From Batkoa obscura (Eukaryota; Entomophthoromycota; Entomophthoromycetes; Entomophthorales; Batkoaceae): DNA of 64,000 nucleotides. The first letter of the stretch is position 1. Each line of letters starts with the position of its first letter. The position numbers and the translations under genes were made by a program. The stretch lies in assembly GCA_030770535.1 (NCBI GenBank), contig JASVEC010000047.1, forward strand, positions 62,001 to 126,000, in the 5' to 3' direction. The notes beneath the pieces are model-generated. The model saw only the letters and a list, made by a program, of their open reading frames with translations, did no database searches and was not told where the DNA came from. Shown one piece after another: positions 1-10,183 of the stretch.

Positions 1-915
1 GGTATAACAAACCAATTCCTCATCATAAGATAAAGTAATCAATTCAATAGCTCTTTGGACATAAACTTTAGATTGTAAAAAATCGGAAGCTTTTGAACAT
101 TCTTTACCTAATAATATCCTCGACATGCATCTCAGTGAAAAGATTATTTTAGATCGATCATAACTGTTTAAGAGCTGATATAGGCTTAAAAACATTTCCT
201 TATCCATCCCCATAAAAGAACATGTATTTTCAAATAAATCAAAGCAATGACTCATAAGTTCTGGATACCCTTTGGTGTCCATAAAAGAGGTTAAAGGAAT
301 CTCGCAACTCATCAACTGTTTAATAGTCTTCAAAATTACCTTTGAGTTACAAATCAGCTTTGCATTGGCTGGTATTAAGCTGAAGTTCCTTAAAATTAGT
401 ATGGTTATCAAAAAATGTTCTGAGACTAAACTTCCATCCTTCTGACTAAGAGTATTGTTAAAATTCTGAAGTTGTTCTTGTGTTATTTCTTCCAATTTTT
501 CAAAAAGCAACATATTGTTATCTAATGTATAACTTGGTGGACAAAAATAAGACCATTCGATAAGCAGTTCAAAAGCCCACGAAATCTCATTAGGTAGCCC
601 ACTTTCTAAAGCTAAATAAAGTCGATCCGTGTTTAGCATCCAATCAAAATCTAGATGGTAATATAATTATGCTCTAATTAAAGTTTACTTTTTAAAATGA
701 TTTAGTTGCTTACCTAGTGGTCCATGATAAAACTCAGTTAACTCTCTTTTAAATAAATGTTCTGATAAATTATTGCTAGTCTCGGGTACAAGTGTTTGGA
801 TTGGAATTGAAGTGCTAGAATCAAAGGAATCTGGCCTTGGTAAAATACTGGCTCTTGTAGCTATCCTTGGTAATGTGTTTACAAATTGAAAGCTATTGGC
901 ACTTGATTGACTCAT
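1..915 (-). CDS. RSC9: RSC9/ARID2-like chromatin-remodelling subunit, 5' part
   Basis: The exons read 915-714 and 650-1, and the gene runs off the left edge. The intron (713-651) has a GTAAGC donor and a TAG acceptor, and splicing keeps frame across PL|DFDWML. Exon 1 is Ser/Pro-rich. Exon 2 has the pattern typical of RSC9/ARID2-type subunits: a segment beginning LNTDRLYLALESGLPNEISW, then a helical repeat containing ILRNFSLIPANAKLI, which resembles the 'LRNLSL..EN' armadillo-like repeat of RSC9. Members of that family are core subunits of RSC/PBAF nucleosome remodellers and act in the nucleus. I chose the ATG at 915 rather than an upstream in-frame one at 948, because the 11 extra residues are hydrophobic and atypical. 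The C-terminal half lies outside the window. The assignment rests on motif resemblance only. Confidence 0.6.
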
Positions 916-948
916 AGTTTTTTTAAATTTTAAAAGCAAAAAAATCAA

Positions 949-1541
949 TTTTTTTTGTTAGTTTAACATTTTAGCTTGATTTGTTGCAACTTTGCAATTA
1001 AGTGTGAATGCCATAAAAACCACCCATTTAATTAGCAGATACTATTTGACACTTTTTGGCCAAGAGGGCCGATTGCATATGATTATTATGAGGAAATATA
1101 CTACTCGGTTAATTTCACTTTAACTGATATTTTCGTTAGTTGACATTTTGTTTCCTATTAATTGTCATATTTACTATCCCTTTTAGCTTAAAAATTGTTA
1201 AATTTATAAATTTTTGAGTAAGCACAAGATGAATTATTATATAAAAAATTCAAGCTTTCCTAAAAAACAAATCCTTTTTTCAGAAATAAAGTACTGGCCC
1301 AAAACATATAAATCTAATTGAAAAGTGAAAAATGGATTCAGCCATGCTTTAATTTTAAAATAATAATAAAATACTTTTAATTATTTTCAATTTGATAATA
1401 AATATATTTATTATAGTAACTTAATATAAAAAATTCAAAAACAGCATAATATAAGGTATGATAGTTTAAAAATAAGATTTTGTTTATTATGAGTTTTTTT
1501 AATAATAATAATTAACTAATTTAAATAAATAATTTTTATTA
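949..1541. other. Intergenic, promoter side of the RSC9-like gene
   Basis: No coding potential is seen on either strand. The stretch is AT-rich with poly-T runs and holds the 5' flank of the RSC9-like gene. Its right half grades into the repeat nest that starts near 1.5 kb. Confidence 0.5.
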
Positions 1542-1645
1542 TATAAAAGTGTTTTTTTTAGCTCTATTAATTTTTTCATCTTTTAAGCACTATTTAAGTG
1601 GAAAAATTATTAGTAAATTTTTAAATATAAAAATATATCCTTATA
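1542..1645 (+). mobile_element. TATGGGG MITE, decayed copy
   Basis: The order of blocks matches the MITE family: a T-rich left end, TTTTAAGCACTATTTAAG in the middle, and TTAGTAAATTTTTAAA followed by ATATCCTTATA at the right. Most C and G positions of the family consensus are T or A here, so this copy is mutated. Confidence 0.7.
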
Positions 1646-1879
1646 TTATAAATATAACTAATTAATTTAATAAAAAAAACAATATTAATAATTAAATATT
1701 TTAGTATAAATTATAAAATATAAAATAAATTAATTTATTTATATTTGTTTTTATTATAGTATTTTTAATTATTATTATTAGTTTTAATTTATTTAATAAT
1801 ATAAAAATATCTAAATTGGTTTCAGAATTTAATTAAAAATTAATCCAAGTTTTGTTTTTAAATTTATAAATTTTTAGTA

Positions 1880-1984
1880 TATGGGGATGTTTTTTTTGGT
1901 TTCATCACTTTTTCTATTTTTTAAGCACTATTTGAATGGAAAGATTATTAGTAAAATTTTTAAACAAAAAAATACATCCCCATA
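1880..1984 (+). mobile_element. TATGGGG MITE
   Basis: A full-length copy with TATGGGGATGT at the left and ACATCCCCATA at the right. It is inserted in the relic transposon, whose sequence resumes directly after it. It is less mutated than the host relic and therefore younger. Confidence 0.85.
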
Positions 1985-2590
1985 TAATCAATTAAATTTA
2001 AAAAGCTTAAAATTAAATAAAAAAACTTATTTTATATCATTTATATCAAATATTTAATAAATATATAATATATAATTATATAATTATTTAGCTTTATTTT
2101 TTATTAAAATAAAAATTTTAAAAATTTTAAAATAGTAAAAAAAAGCATATTATAAAAACATTATAATTTATTTATATCAGTTTTAATAATTATTTAATAA
2201 TATAAAGTTTATAAAATTTTATTATAAAAAAAAAATAATATTATTAAAATTTATTATTAAAAATAATAAACTTAATTAAATAATATACAAAATTAATATT
2301 TTAAAGAAAATAAAAAATAAAAGCTAATAAATAGCATTATTATCAATTATAGCTTTAATATGTTTTTTTGATAAATATAAATTTTTTAGATTTAATATAA
2401 ATAAAACTTAATATAATTATTTAAAAACAGTTATTAATAATAAAATATTAATATTATAACTTATTATTAAAAATATAAAAAAAATTAAAAATAAGCAAAT
2501 TGAAATTATTATATAATATTTATTTAATAACTTGATTATTTTATTAAGATTTAATAAAAAAAATACTGATAATAAATGTTTATCAGATAA

Positions 2591-2694
2591 TATAAAAATG
2601 TTTTTTTTGGTTTTAGTACTTTTTCCATTTTTTAAGCACTATTTAAGCAGAAAAATTATTAGTAAAACTTTTAAACAAAAAAATACACCTTATA
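2591..2694 (+). mobile_element. TATGGGG MITE, mutated
   Basis: Inserted in the transposase part of the relic. The left end is TATAAAAATGT and the right end ATACACCTTATA. It directly abuts the next copy. Confidence 0.75.
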
Positions 2695-2800
2695 TATAAA
2701 AGTGTTTTTTTTAGTTTTATTGTTTTTTCTATTTTTTAAATACTATTTAAACAAAAAAATTATTAGTAAAATTTTTAAATATAAAAATATATCCTTATAT
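2695..2800 (+). mobile_element. TATGGGG MITE, mutated
   Basis: A second copy head-to-tail with the preceding one and strongly AT-shifted (TATAAAAGTGT...ATATCCTTATA). Relic transposase sequence resumes at about 2801. Confidence 0.7.
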
Positions 2801-3350
2801 ATTAAATAAATATAAGAAAATAAATAATAAATATATATTAAATAATTTTAAAAATTTAGCAAAAAAAAAAGATTTATATAATATATATATTTAATATATG
2901 GGGTTGTCTGAATTAGTTTCATTATTTTATCCAATTTTTGAAAAATTTTGTATTTTAAAAACTTCGCTTAAAATTCTATAAAATCACATCTTTTATTAAA
3001 ACAAAAGTACCCAGACACAGTTCTAAATCATTCTATTATAGCTCATACTGTAAGTTAGTTGAATTTCTACTAGATCTTAAATACATGTTCTTATAAAGCT
3101 TAATTGAGAAATATTTACTATCAACTGCTTTATAACCAACATTGTAGATTTATTATCAAATAAATAAACTACTTTAATGTTATAATTACATTATTAATAT
3201 ATTGCCAAGTTAATAAATAGCTGCATGGGAGGGAGTGGTCAGCCCCAAAACTATAATTAACCATCCCTATATAGTACAAGTAATAATAGTTTTTACATAT
3301 TATTACAGTTACTTGTTCTTTGACTATTTATTAACTTAGCTATTAATAAC

Positions 3351-5157
3351 TTAAGTAATCCTAACATTTAACAATCTATTTCTATCATTCAACAAACTAC
3401 TTACTTGCTTAGTAAATATCGAAATTTTTAAATTCTCTGTTATCTTCGTAAGGTAAGCTGGGATCGATCTTTTAATTTTTCTGTTTTCTATAGACTCTAT
3501 AACTTTAATTGGGACTATATCGCTTTTTTTTGATGTATCAGATACTGGATAACAATGTAGTTTATTGTTATGTTTAATAAAGTGTAAATACTTCTTAATG
3601 CCCTGCATCTCTATTATTCTTTTTGTATTTTTGTTTCTTTTATACTTTTTAAAAATTATATCTGTTTTCCCATTATTAACAGTCGAGTTATTAATTTTAT
3701 TATGCTCGCAAATAAAAGCCTCAAATCTTGAAATTAATTGATCGATATCTTCTATTTTACCTAACGCTTCAAAACTACTTTTCCATTTTGAAAGGTTTCC
3801 AAAATGTCCATCAACTATACTTTTTCCATGATGCTCAGCAAAAAAATTAAGATTGACATTCAAACTACTATTTATTTTATGAATTTCTTTAAACATATAA
3901 TGTAAGAACTCTTGGGATCTAAAATGATTTCCTGTATCTGCCCATATATTAATTTTTGTAAACTTTTTAAATAGAAGCTCTGTAGAGATTAAATCGATTA
4001 AACAATCTCCTGCATATGCTGAATCATGATTCAATATTTCAGATAAATAATCAAAGTAAACTTTGCCTATCGTTTTATCATCTTTTAAATATAATACACC
4101 AAAACCTAATACTGATATAGCTTGTTTATTATAATGATCTAGATTTATTGAATCTGGTCTTGTTCCTATTTCCATATTTTGTTTAAAATCTAAAACTATT
4201 ATACAACTTTTGTTATTTAATTTTTTGATAGTTTCATTAAATGTGTTTTTTTGAGTATCAACACAGAATTTATGTAATTTGTATAATTTTTCTTCTTCGT
4301 TGAAAATTTCTTCTATCTCTGCTTTGTTTTTTGCTGTATTTATTTTATTTTCAAATAACTTTTTTCTAACTGTATACTGGGTACATATATTACATAGATC
4401 CGTTTTTCTTGCTGGATTTTTGAAATTAGTTGGTATATATTTAAAGAACGTTGACCTGGCTACTGCTTTATCTCTTAGATCATTCAAATATTTACTATAT
4501 ATCATTCTTCTACTTTTATTTAATATATATATATTATCTGATGAATATTTACTATCGTTATTTTTTTTATTAAATCTTGACGAAATAGTTGAATGATTTA
4601 GTAAATATTGTATGATAGTTTCAATTTGGTCATCTTTAATTTTTTTTGTATTTTTAATAATAGGTTTTAATGTTGATATTTTATTATTATTACTTGTTTT
4701 TGAATAATCATATTGATTTCTATTTATATTAAACCCAAAACTCTTACATTCATCAAAAGAATATGGGAGTGTCTTTTTTGACTTCATTATTTTTTCCATT
4801 CTTTAAGTGCTATTTAAGCGGAAAATTTGTTAATAAGATTCTTAAATACAAAAATACATCCCCATATACTGAAGCTATAGTTGATAATAACGCTACTTGC
4901 TGGTTTTTGTTTCCTGTTTCCCTTAAAGCACTAATTTTATACATTACTTGATTAAGTTTATTATTATCGATAGTAAACTTTGATAATATATCTTTTCTTT
5001 GTTTTGTTTTATTATAAAATTCCATAAACCTTGGGTTGTTATAAGTAGCTCTTAAAATTGATGTAAATGAATTACAATGTTTATATTGTGTACTCCTCCC
5101 TATTGTATTGAAGTTTTCAAAAATTCCATTTCGAAGTTTAGTTATGAAAGTTTGCAT
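3351..5157 (-). pseudogene. Transposase of copy 1, split by a MITE
   Basis: The protein matches the intact transposase of copy 2 over its whole length, with two substitutions noticed (S-to-N in NKNQQVALL, D-to-H in LLNHSTISS). The reading frame is broken where the MITE at 4762-4866 lies between the part ending at about residue 98 and the part starting YSFDECKSFGF. Upstream piece: 5157 down to the MITE. Downstream piece: from the MITE to the stop at 3351. The fragment downstream could still be translated from an ATG within the MITE, but I see no reason to think it is functional. Confidence 0.85.
4762..4866 (+). mobile_element. TATGGGG MITE inside the copy 1 transposase
   Basis: A full copy running from TATGGGAGTGT to ACATCCCCATA. 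Copy 2 supplies the empty site: it reads (complemented) AAAAGAATATACTGAAG, whereas copy 1 reads AAAAGAATA, then TGGGAG...CCCCA, then TATACTGAAG. The only duplicated bases are TA. This fixes both the element ends (TGGG...CCCA) and a 2-bp TA target duplication. Confidence 0.93.
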
Positions 5158-5444
5158 TTTATTTTTATTTCAACAAAAAATAAAGTCAAATAACTGTATT
5201 TATATAATTATATAATCATATAGTTATATATTATATATCTGTTAAATATCTAACAGAACTAACATAAAATATATAGTTAGGAAAATTAGCTATTTAAGAA
5301 AAGGAAACAACTAAAATAAGTTTTAAATAGAGACATTTAATTTTAGGCTTTTTAGATTTAACCGTTATATTGAACACAAACTTGGAATTTTAAATTTGGA
5401 TTAATTTCTAAGTAGATTCTGAAACCAATTAGGACAGCCCCATA

Positions 5445-5545
5445 TAATTAAAAAAAAATTATTTGAAAAAAAATAAATATAATAATAAAAAAATAAAATA
5501 ATAATAAAAAAATCTTTTAATAAAAAAAATATATATAAAATATAT
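5445..5545 (+). mobile_element. GC-stripped transposon relic (continuation)
   Basis: The relic of 1804-2896 resumes here. Bases from TTATTTGAAAAAAAATAAAT match TTATTTGAAAATAAAATAAA of the young copy (about 7408) and follow it through the next 80 or so bases, with nearly every C and G replaced by T and A. It shows that copy 1 jumped into an already degraded relative. Confidence 0.7.
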
Positions 5546-5819
5546 AAATTTTATATTAATATTTAAAAAAACATATTTAATAAAATTATTAAAAACTAAA
5601 TAATAAAATCTGTATAATAATTGCTTAAATTATTATATTTTAAAGTTTAAAAACATTTAATATTATGTTTTTATTTTGATTTACTATAAAATTTTTTGTT
5701 ATATAACTTTAAAAAATATTATTTCTTTATTTTGATATTTATATCTATTAAAATATAAAAATTTTTTTATAATATAATAACTTAAAGTTTTTTAACTGAA
5801 TTATTGTTTATATAAAATC
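5546..5819. repeat. AT-shifted copy of the palindromic repeat
   Basis: The segment at about 5660-5818 aligns with 5945-6100, just downstream. For example TATTTTGATTTACTATAAAA here equals TATTTTGATTTGCTATGAGA there. The differences are overwhelmingly transitions toward A/T. It is a mutated neighbour of the better-preserved copy. Confidence 0.65.
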
Positions 5820-6398
5820 TGGTGCTCAGAAATTAAAGTCAAAAGCAGCTATTGCTAGGTTGTATGAAATATTGCTCTGTCAGTCCCATAGTTAATTATA
5901 GCATAACAATTGGCTAAGCTGTTGTGTTCTCAAGTTCAGAGGAAATTAATCCCACATTCCTATTTTGATTTGCTATGAGAATTTCTAGCTCCATCCTAAA
6001 AAATATTATCTTCTCATTTTGATATTTATACTTTTCAGAGTATAAAAAAGTTTACAGAATATAGTAGTTCAAGGCTTTTTAACTGAATTATTCCCTGATA
6101 TCTTGAACATTTAATAAAGCCATTAAGTTTTCTTAATAGTATTTTATATAGATTTTATATTGGTTTTGTCTATTCTATTTGTTTTATATAGCCTGTAACC
6201 TATTACATGCTATTTTTCATAATCCAAGTCTATCTTAGTCACATAAACTAAGACCTTTTGACTTATAGTGTAGTCAACCCAGCAATAGCTGTTTTTGACT
6301 CTAAACCCTGAGTACCAGATTTCACAGTTGACAATATTATAAGTCAAAAAAGCCTTAGTTTATTAAATTAAAATAAACTTAGATTATGAAAAATAGCA
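5820..6398. repeat. Palindromic repeat, left half (host of transposon copy 2)
   Basis: This is one arm of a large inverted repeat. The complement of 5866-6170 matches 8930-9212, and 6098-6325 is repeated in direct order at 9215-9445. The 2.5-kb transposon copy 2 is inserted at the junction, between AAAAATAGCATA and TATAATAGGC. A related sequence without the insertion (complement of 6199-6230) reads straight through. No ORF of note is present, and the repeat family is unknown to me. A third, more distant copy lies at 13930-14530. Confidence 0.7.
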
Positions 6399-8868
6399 TA
6401 TGGGGCTGTCCTAATTGGTTTCAGAATCTACTTAGAAATTAATCCAAATTTAAAATTCCAAGTTTGTGTTCAATATAACGGTTAAATCTAAAAAGCCTAA
6501 AATTAAATGTCTCTATTTAAAACTTATTTTAGTTGTTTCCTTTTCTTAAATAGCTAATTTTCCTAACTATATATTTTATGTTAGTTCTGTTAGATATTTA
6601 ACAGATATATAATATATAACTATATGATTATATAATTATATAAATACATAATTATATAAACACAGTTATTTGACTTTATTTGACTTTATTTTTTGTTGAA
6701 ATAAAAATAAAATGCAAACTTTCATAACTAAACTTCGAAATGGAATTTTTGAAAACTTCAATACAATAGGGAGGAGTACACAATATAAACATTGTAATTC
6801 ATTTACATCAATTTTAAGAGCTACTTATAACAACCCAAGGTTCATGGAATTTTATAATAAAACAAAACAAAGAAAAGATATATTATCAAAGTTTACTATC
6901 GATAATAATAAACTTAATCAAGTAATGTATAAAATTAGTGCTTTAAGGGAAACAGGAAACAAAAGTCAGCAAGTAGCGTTATTATCAACTATAGCTTCAG
7001 TATATTCTTTTGATGAATGTAAGAGTTTTGGGTTTAATATAAATAGAAATCAATATGATTATTCAAAAACAAGTAATAATAATAAAATATCAACATTAAA
7101 ACCTATTATTAAAAATACAAAAAAAATTAAAGATGACCAAATTGAAACTATCATACAATATTTACTAAATGATTCAACTATTTCATCAAGATTTAATAAA
7201 AAAAATAACGATAGTAAATATTCATCAGATAATATATATATATTAAATAAAAGTAGAAGAATGATATATAGTAAATATTTGAATGATCTAAGAGATAAAG
7301 CAGTAGCCAGGTCAACGTTCTTTAAATATATACCAACTAATTTCAAAAATCCAGCAAGAAAAACGGATCTATGTAATATATGTACCCAGTATACAGTTAG
7401 AAAAAAGTTATTTGAAAATAAAATAAATACAGCAAAAAACAAAGCAGAGATAGAAGAAATTTTCAACGAAGAAGAAAAATTATACAAATTACATAAATTC
7501 TGTGTTGATACTCAAAAAAACACATTTAATGAAACTATCAAAAAATTAAATAACAAAAGTTGTATAATAGTTTTAGATTTTAAACAAAATATGGAAATAG
7601 GGACAAGACCAGATTCAATAAATTTAGATCATTATAATAAACAAGCTATATCAGTATTAGGCTTTGGTGTATTATATTTAAAAGATGATAAAACAATAGG
7701 CAAAGTTTACTTTGATTATTTATCTGAAATATTGAATCATGATTCAGCATATGCAGGAGATTGTTTAATCGATTTAATCTCTACAGAGCTTCTATTTAAA
7801 AAGTTTACAAAAATTAATATATGGGCAGATACAGGAAATCATTTTAGATCCCAAGAGTTCTTACATTATATGTTTAAAGAAATTCATAAAATAAATAGTA
7901 GTTTGAATGTTAATCTTAATTTTTTTGCTGAGCATCATGGAAAAAGTATAGTTGATGGACATTTTGGAAACCTTTCAAAATGGAAAAGTAGTTTTGAAGC
8001 GTTAGGTAAAATAGAAGATATCGATCAATTAATTTCAAGATTTGAGGCTTTTATTTGTGAGCATAATAAAATTAATAACTCGACTGTTAATAATGGGAAA
8101 ACAGATATAATTTTTAAAAAGTATAAAAGAAACAAAAATACAAAAAGAATAATAGAGATGCAGGGCATTAAGAAGTATTTACATTTTATTAAACATAACA
8201 ATAAACTACATTGTTATCCAGTATCTGATACATCAAAAAAAAGCGATATAGTCCCAATTAAAGTTATAGAGTCTATAGAAAACAGAAAAATTAAAAGATC
8301 GATCCCAGCTTACCTTACGAAGATAACAGAGAATTTAAAAATTTCGATATTTACTAAGCAAGTAAGTAGTTTGTTGAATGATAGAAATAGATTGTTAAAT
8401 GTTAGGATTACTTAAGTTATTAATAGCTAAGTTAATAAATAGTCAAAGAACAAGTAACTGTAATAATATGTAAAAACTATTATTACTTGTACTATATAGG
8501 GATGGTCAATTATAGTTTTGGGGCTGACCACTCCCTCCCATGCAGCTATTTATTAACTTGGCAATATATTAATAATGTAATTATAACATTAAAGTAGTTT
8601 ATTTATTTGATAATAAATCTACGATGTTGGTTATAAAGCAGTTGATAATAAATATTTCTCAATTAAGCTTTATAAGAACATGTATTTAAGATCTAGTAGA
8701 AATTCAACTAACTTACAGTATGAGCTATAATATAATGGTTTAGAACTGTGTTTGGGTACTTTTGTTTTAATAAAAGATGTGATTTTATAGAATTTTAAGC
8801 GAAGTTTTTAAAATACAAATTTTTTTAAAATTGGATAAAATAATGAAACTAATTCAGACAACCCCATA
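6399..8868 (+). mobile_element. DNA transposon copy 2, apparently intact (TIR, TA target)
   Basis: This 2.47-kb element is bounded by TATGGGGCTGTCCTAATTGG and the complement of TATGGGGTTGTCTGAATTAG, with TA on both sides. It carries a single uninterrupted 567-codon transposase gene. The flanks form a recognisable empty site in the surrounding palindromic repeat. The ends share TATGGGG, a following TGT and a TTTCATTA block with the small MITEs, so it or a close relative is the probable source of their mobility. The TA target points toward Tc1/mariner-like behaviour, but I could not place the transposase in a named superfamily. Confidence 0.9.
6712..8415 (+). CDS. Transposase, DDE-type, unassigned superfamily
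   Basis: A 567-residue protein in one exon. A likely zinc motif is C221-x2-C224 with H261-x2-C264. The catalytic-type motifs I see are VLDFKQN (D289), IWADTGNHFRS (D373), and EHHGKSIVDGHFG (H409, K411, D415). The arrangement (C..C finger, D-F-x-x-N, D-[GT]-G-x-x-F, HGK-x3-DG) resembles a group of eukaryotic transposase-like proteins common in animals and fungi, whose family name I cannot state with certainty. It probably binds the element ends and excises and inserts at TA. The start ATG follows a long AT-rich leader, and there is no intron. The stop is about 450 bp before the right terminal repeat. Confidence 0.8.
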   Translation: MQTFITKLRNGIFENFNTIGRSTQYKHCNSFTSILRATYNNPRFMEFYNKTKQRKDILSKFTIDNNKLNQVMYKISALRETGNKSQQVALLSTIASVYSFDECKSFGFNINRNQYDYSKTSNNNKISTLKPIIKNTKKIKDDQIETIIQYLLNDSTISSRFNKKNNDSKYSSDNIYILNKSRRMIYSKYLNDLRDKAVARSTFFKYIPTNFKNPARKTDLCNICTQYTVRKKLFENKINTAKNKAEIEEIFNEEEKLYKLHKFCVDTQKNTFNETIKKLNNKSCIIVLDFKQNMEIGTRPDSINLDHYNKQAISVLGFGVLYLKDDKTIGKVYFDYLSEILNHDSAYAGDCLIDLISTELLFKKFTKINIWADTGNHFRSQEFLHYMFKEIHKINSSLNVNLNFFAEHHGKSIVDGHFGNLSKWKSSFEALGKIEDIDQLISRFEAFICEHNKINNSTVNNGKTDIIFKKYKRNKNTKRIIEMQGIKKYLHFIKHNNKLHCYPVSDTSKKSDIVPIKVIESIENRKIKRSIPAYLTKITENLKISIFTKQVSSLLNDRNRLLNVRIT

Positions 8869-9450
8869 TAATAGGCTATAAACTATATAAAACAAATAAA
8901 ATAAATAATACTAATATAAAATTTATATAAAATATTATTAAAAAAACTTAGTGGCTTTATTAAATGTTTTAAATATCAGAGAATAACTTAATTAAAAAAC
9001 CCTAAACTATTATACTTTAAAGTTTTTTTTATACTCTGAAAAATATAAATATTAAAGTGAGAAAACAATATTCTTTAAAATAAAGCTAGAAATTCTTATA
9101 ACAAATCAAATTAAAAACATAGGATTGATTAGTTCTAAACTTGAAAACACAATGGTTTAGCCAATTATTATATTGTAATTAACTATGGAGCTAATAAAAC
9201 AATATTTCATACTTGATATTTTATATATTTAATAAAGCTATTAAATTTTCTTAATAGTATTTTATATAAATTTTATATTAATATTGTCTATTTTATTTGT
9301 TTTATATAATCTGTAGTCTATTATATGCTATTTTTTATAATTCAAGTCTGTTTTAATCATATAAACTAAAACTTTTTAACTTACAGTATAGTTAATCAAG
9401 TAATAGCTGTTATTGACTCTAATTATTAAATACCAGATTTTATAAAAGTT
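8869..9450. repeat. Palindromic repeat, right half
   Basis: It continues the repeat interrupted by transposon copy 2. Bases 8930-9212 match the complement of 5866-6170, and 9215-9445 match 6098-6325 in direct order. The differences are mostly C-to-T and G-to-A (GATATTTTATATATTTAATA against GATATCTTGAACATTTAATA), so this half is more mutated than the left half. Confidence 0.65.
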
Positions 9451-9634
9451 TATAAAAATTAATATATAGGCAAACACAGAAAATCATTTTAAATCTCAAA
9501 AGTTTTTATAATATATATTTAGAGAAATTTATAAAATAAATAATAGTTTAAATATTGATTTTAGTTTTTGCTAAACATTTTAAAAATCTTTTATAATGGA
9601 AAAATAGCTTTGAAGCATTAGGTAAAATAGAAGA
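9450..9634 (+). mobile_element. GC-shifted transposase fragment
   Basis: A fragment of the 2.5-kb transposon. AAAAATTAATATATAGGCAA matches AAAAATTAATATATGGGCAG, and GGTAAAATAGAAGATA matches the young copy exactly. The direction of change is again toward A/T, and no open frame remains. It ends where a MITE is inserted at a TA. Confidence 0.75.
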
Positions 9635-9731
9635 TAGGGATGTATTTTTTTAAAAATTTTACTAGCAATCTTTCTACTCAAATAGTGCTCAAAAATGATA
9701 AAAGTGATGAAACCAAAAAAACATCCCCATA
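9635..9731 (-). mobile_element. TATGGGG MITE
   Basis: Reverse orientation, from TAGGGATGTATTTTTT to ACATCCCCATA. It is inserted at TA in the transposase fragment that precedes it. Confidence 0.85.
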
Positions 9732-10083
9732 TAGTTAATAAAATAATGGTTGGTTTGATTGGTTTTCAATCCAATGAATTACATATATATTACCAACTTT
9801 AAAACTAAATGAAATATTTCAATTAATGTCACTTGATTTAGGTCAATAATATTATATCAGGATTTTGCCCATATATGTATTTCATCCCCAAGTTCGAATA
9901 TATATGCATACAGTATTAAGTTAAATCACGATTATCATAAAATTTACTAAATTACGATAGACTATGATCAACAACTTTGGGTGTGTTTGTGTTTACGAAT
10001 TATAAATGAAATATCATAGATTACACATTTAATTTATGGGGATTCAAATTTAATCTAGAAGCAATCAATAACGACACACACTA

Positions 10084-10115
10084 AATGGTATAAATGGTAT
10101 AAATGGTATAAATAG
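10084..10115. repeat. Short tandem repeat upstream of the CqsA-like gene
   Basis: About three and a half tandem units of TAAATGGTATA/AAATGGTATA lie 70-100 bp before the start codon. They are in the promoter or leader region, and their role is unknown. Confidence 0.7.
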
Positions 10116-10183
10116 CATGATTGCTATCATTTTTCGTAAATTTATTTTTATCAAGGAATATTTTAAAATATTTATTCACAATC

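Larger units (their letters stand above)
1804..2896 (+). mobile_element. GC-stripped relic of the 2.5-kb DNA transposon (left part)
   Basis: This is an old copy in the same orientation as the transposon at 6399-8868, interrupted by three MITEs (1880, 2591, 2695). It starts near the left end (compare ATTGGTTTCAGAATTTAA at about 1816) and follows the young copy through the transposase region. Examples: GCATTATTATCAATTATAGC here against GCGTTATTATCAACTATAGC in the young copy, and AATATAAATAAAACTTAATA here for AATATAAATAGAAATCAATA there. Differences are nearly all C-to-T or G-to-A. The relic continues beyond the younger insertion at 5445-5545. No open frame remains. Confidence 0.8.
2897..5444 (-). 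mobile_element. DNA transposon copy 1 (TIR, TA target), holding a MITE
   Basis: Terminal inverted repeats are TATGGGGTTGTCTGAATTAG at the left and the complement of TATGGGGCTGTCCTAATTGG at the right, imperfect over about 25 bp. Flanking TA dinucleotides look like the target duplication. It carries one transposase gene on the minus strand, split by a MITE at 4762-4866. It is almost identical to copy 2 (6399-8868) but inverted, and about 950 bp away. It is inserted in the GC-stripped relic of its own family, which continues on both sides. The near-identity of the two copies indicates recent movement. Confidence 0.9.

Noticed and set aside
4279-4596. Plus-strand open frame overlapping the transposase of copy 1
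   Set aside because: It is the antisense shadow of the transposase; the same applies to 7059-7487 on the minus strand.
4763-4951. Short frames such as MGVSFLTSLFFPFFKCYLSGK at several places (also 42565-42846, 45986-46264 and the C-terminus at 28248)
   Set aside because: These are translations of the MITE itself; the same residues recur wherever a copy lies.
10121-10183. N-terminal extension of the CqsA-like protein (LLSFFVNLFLSRNI...)
   Set aside because: It begins with TTG, not ATG, and the hydrophobic extension has no counterpart in CqsA.
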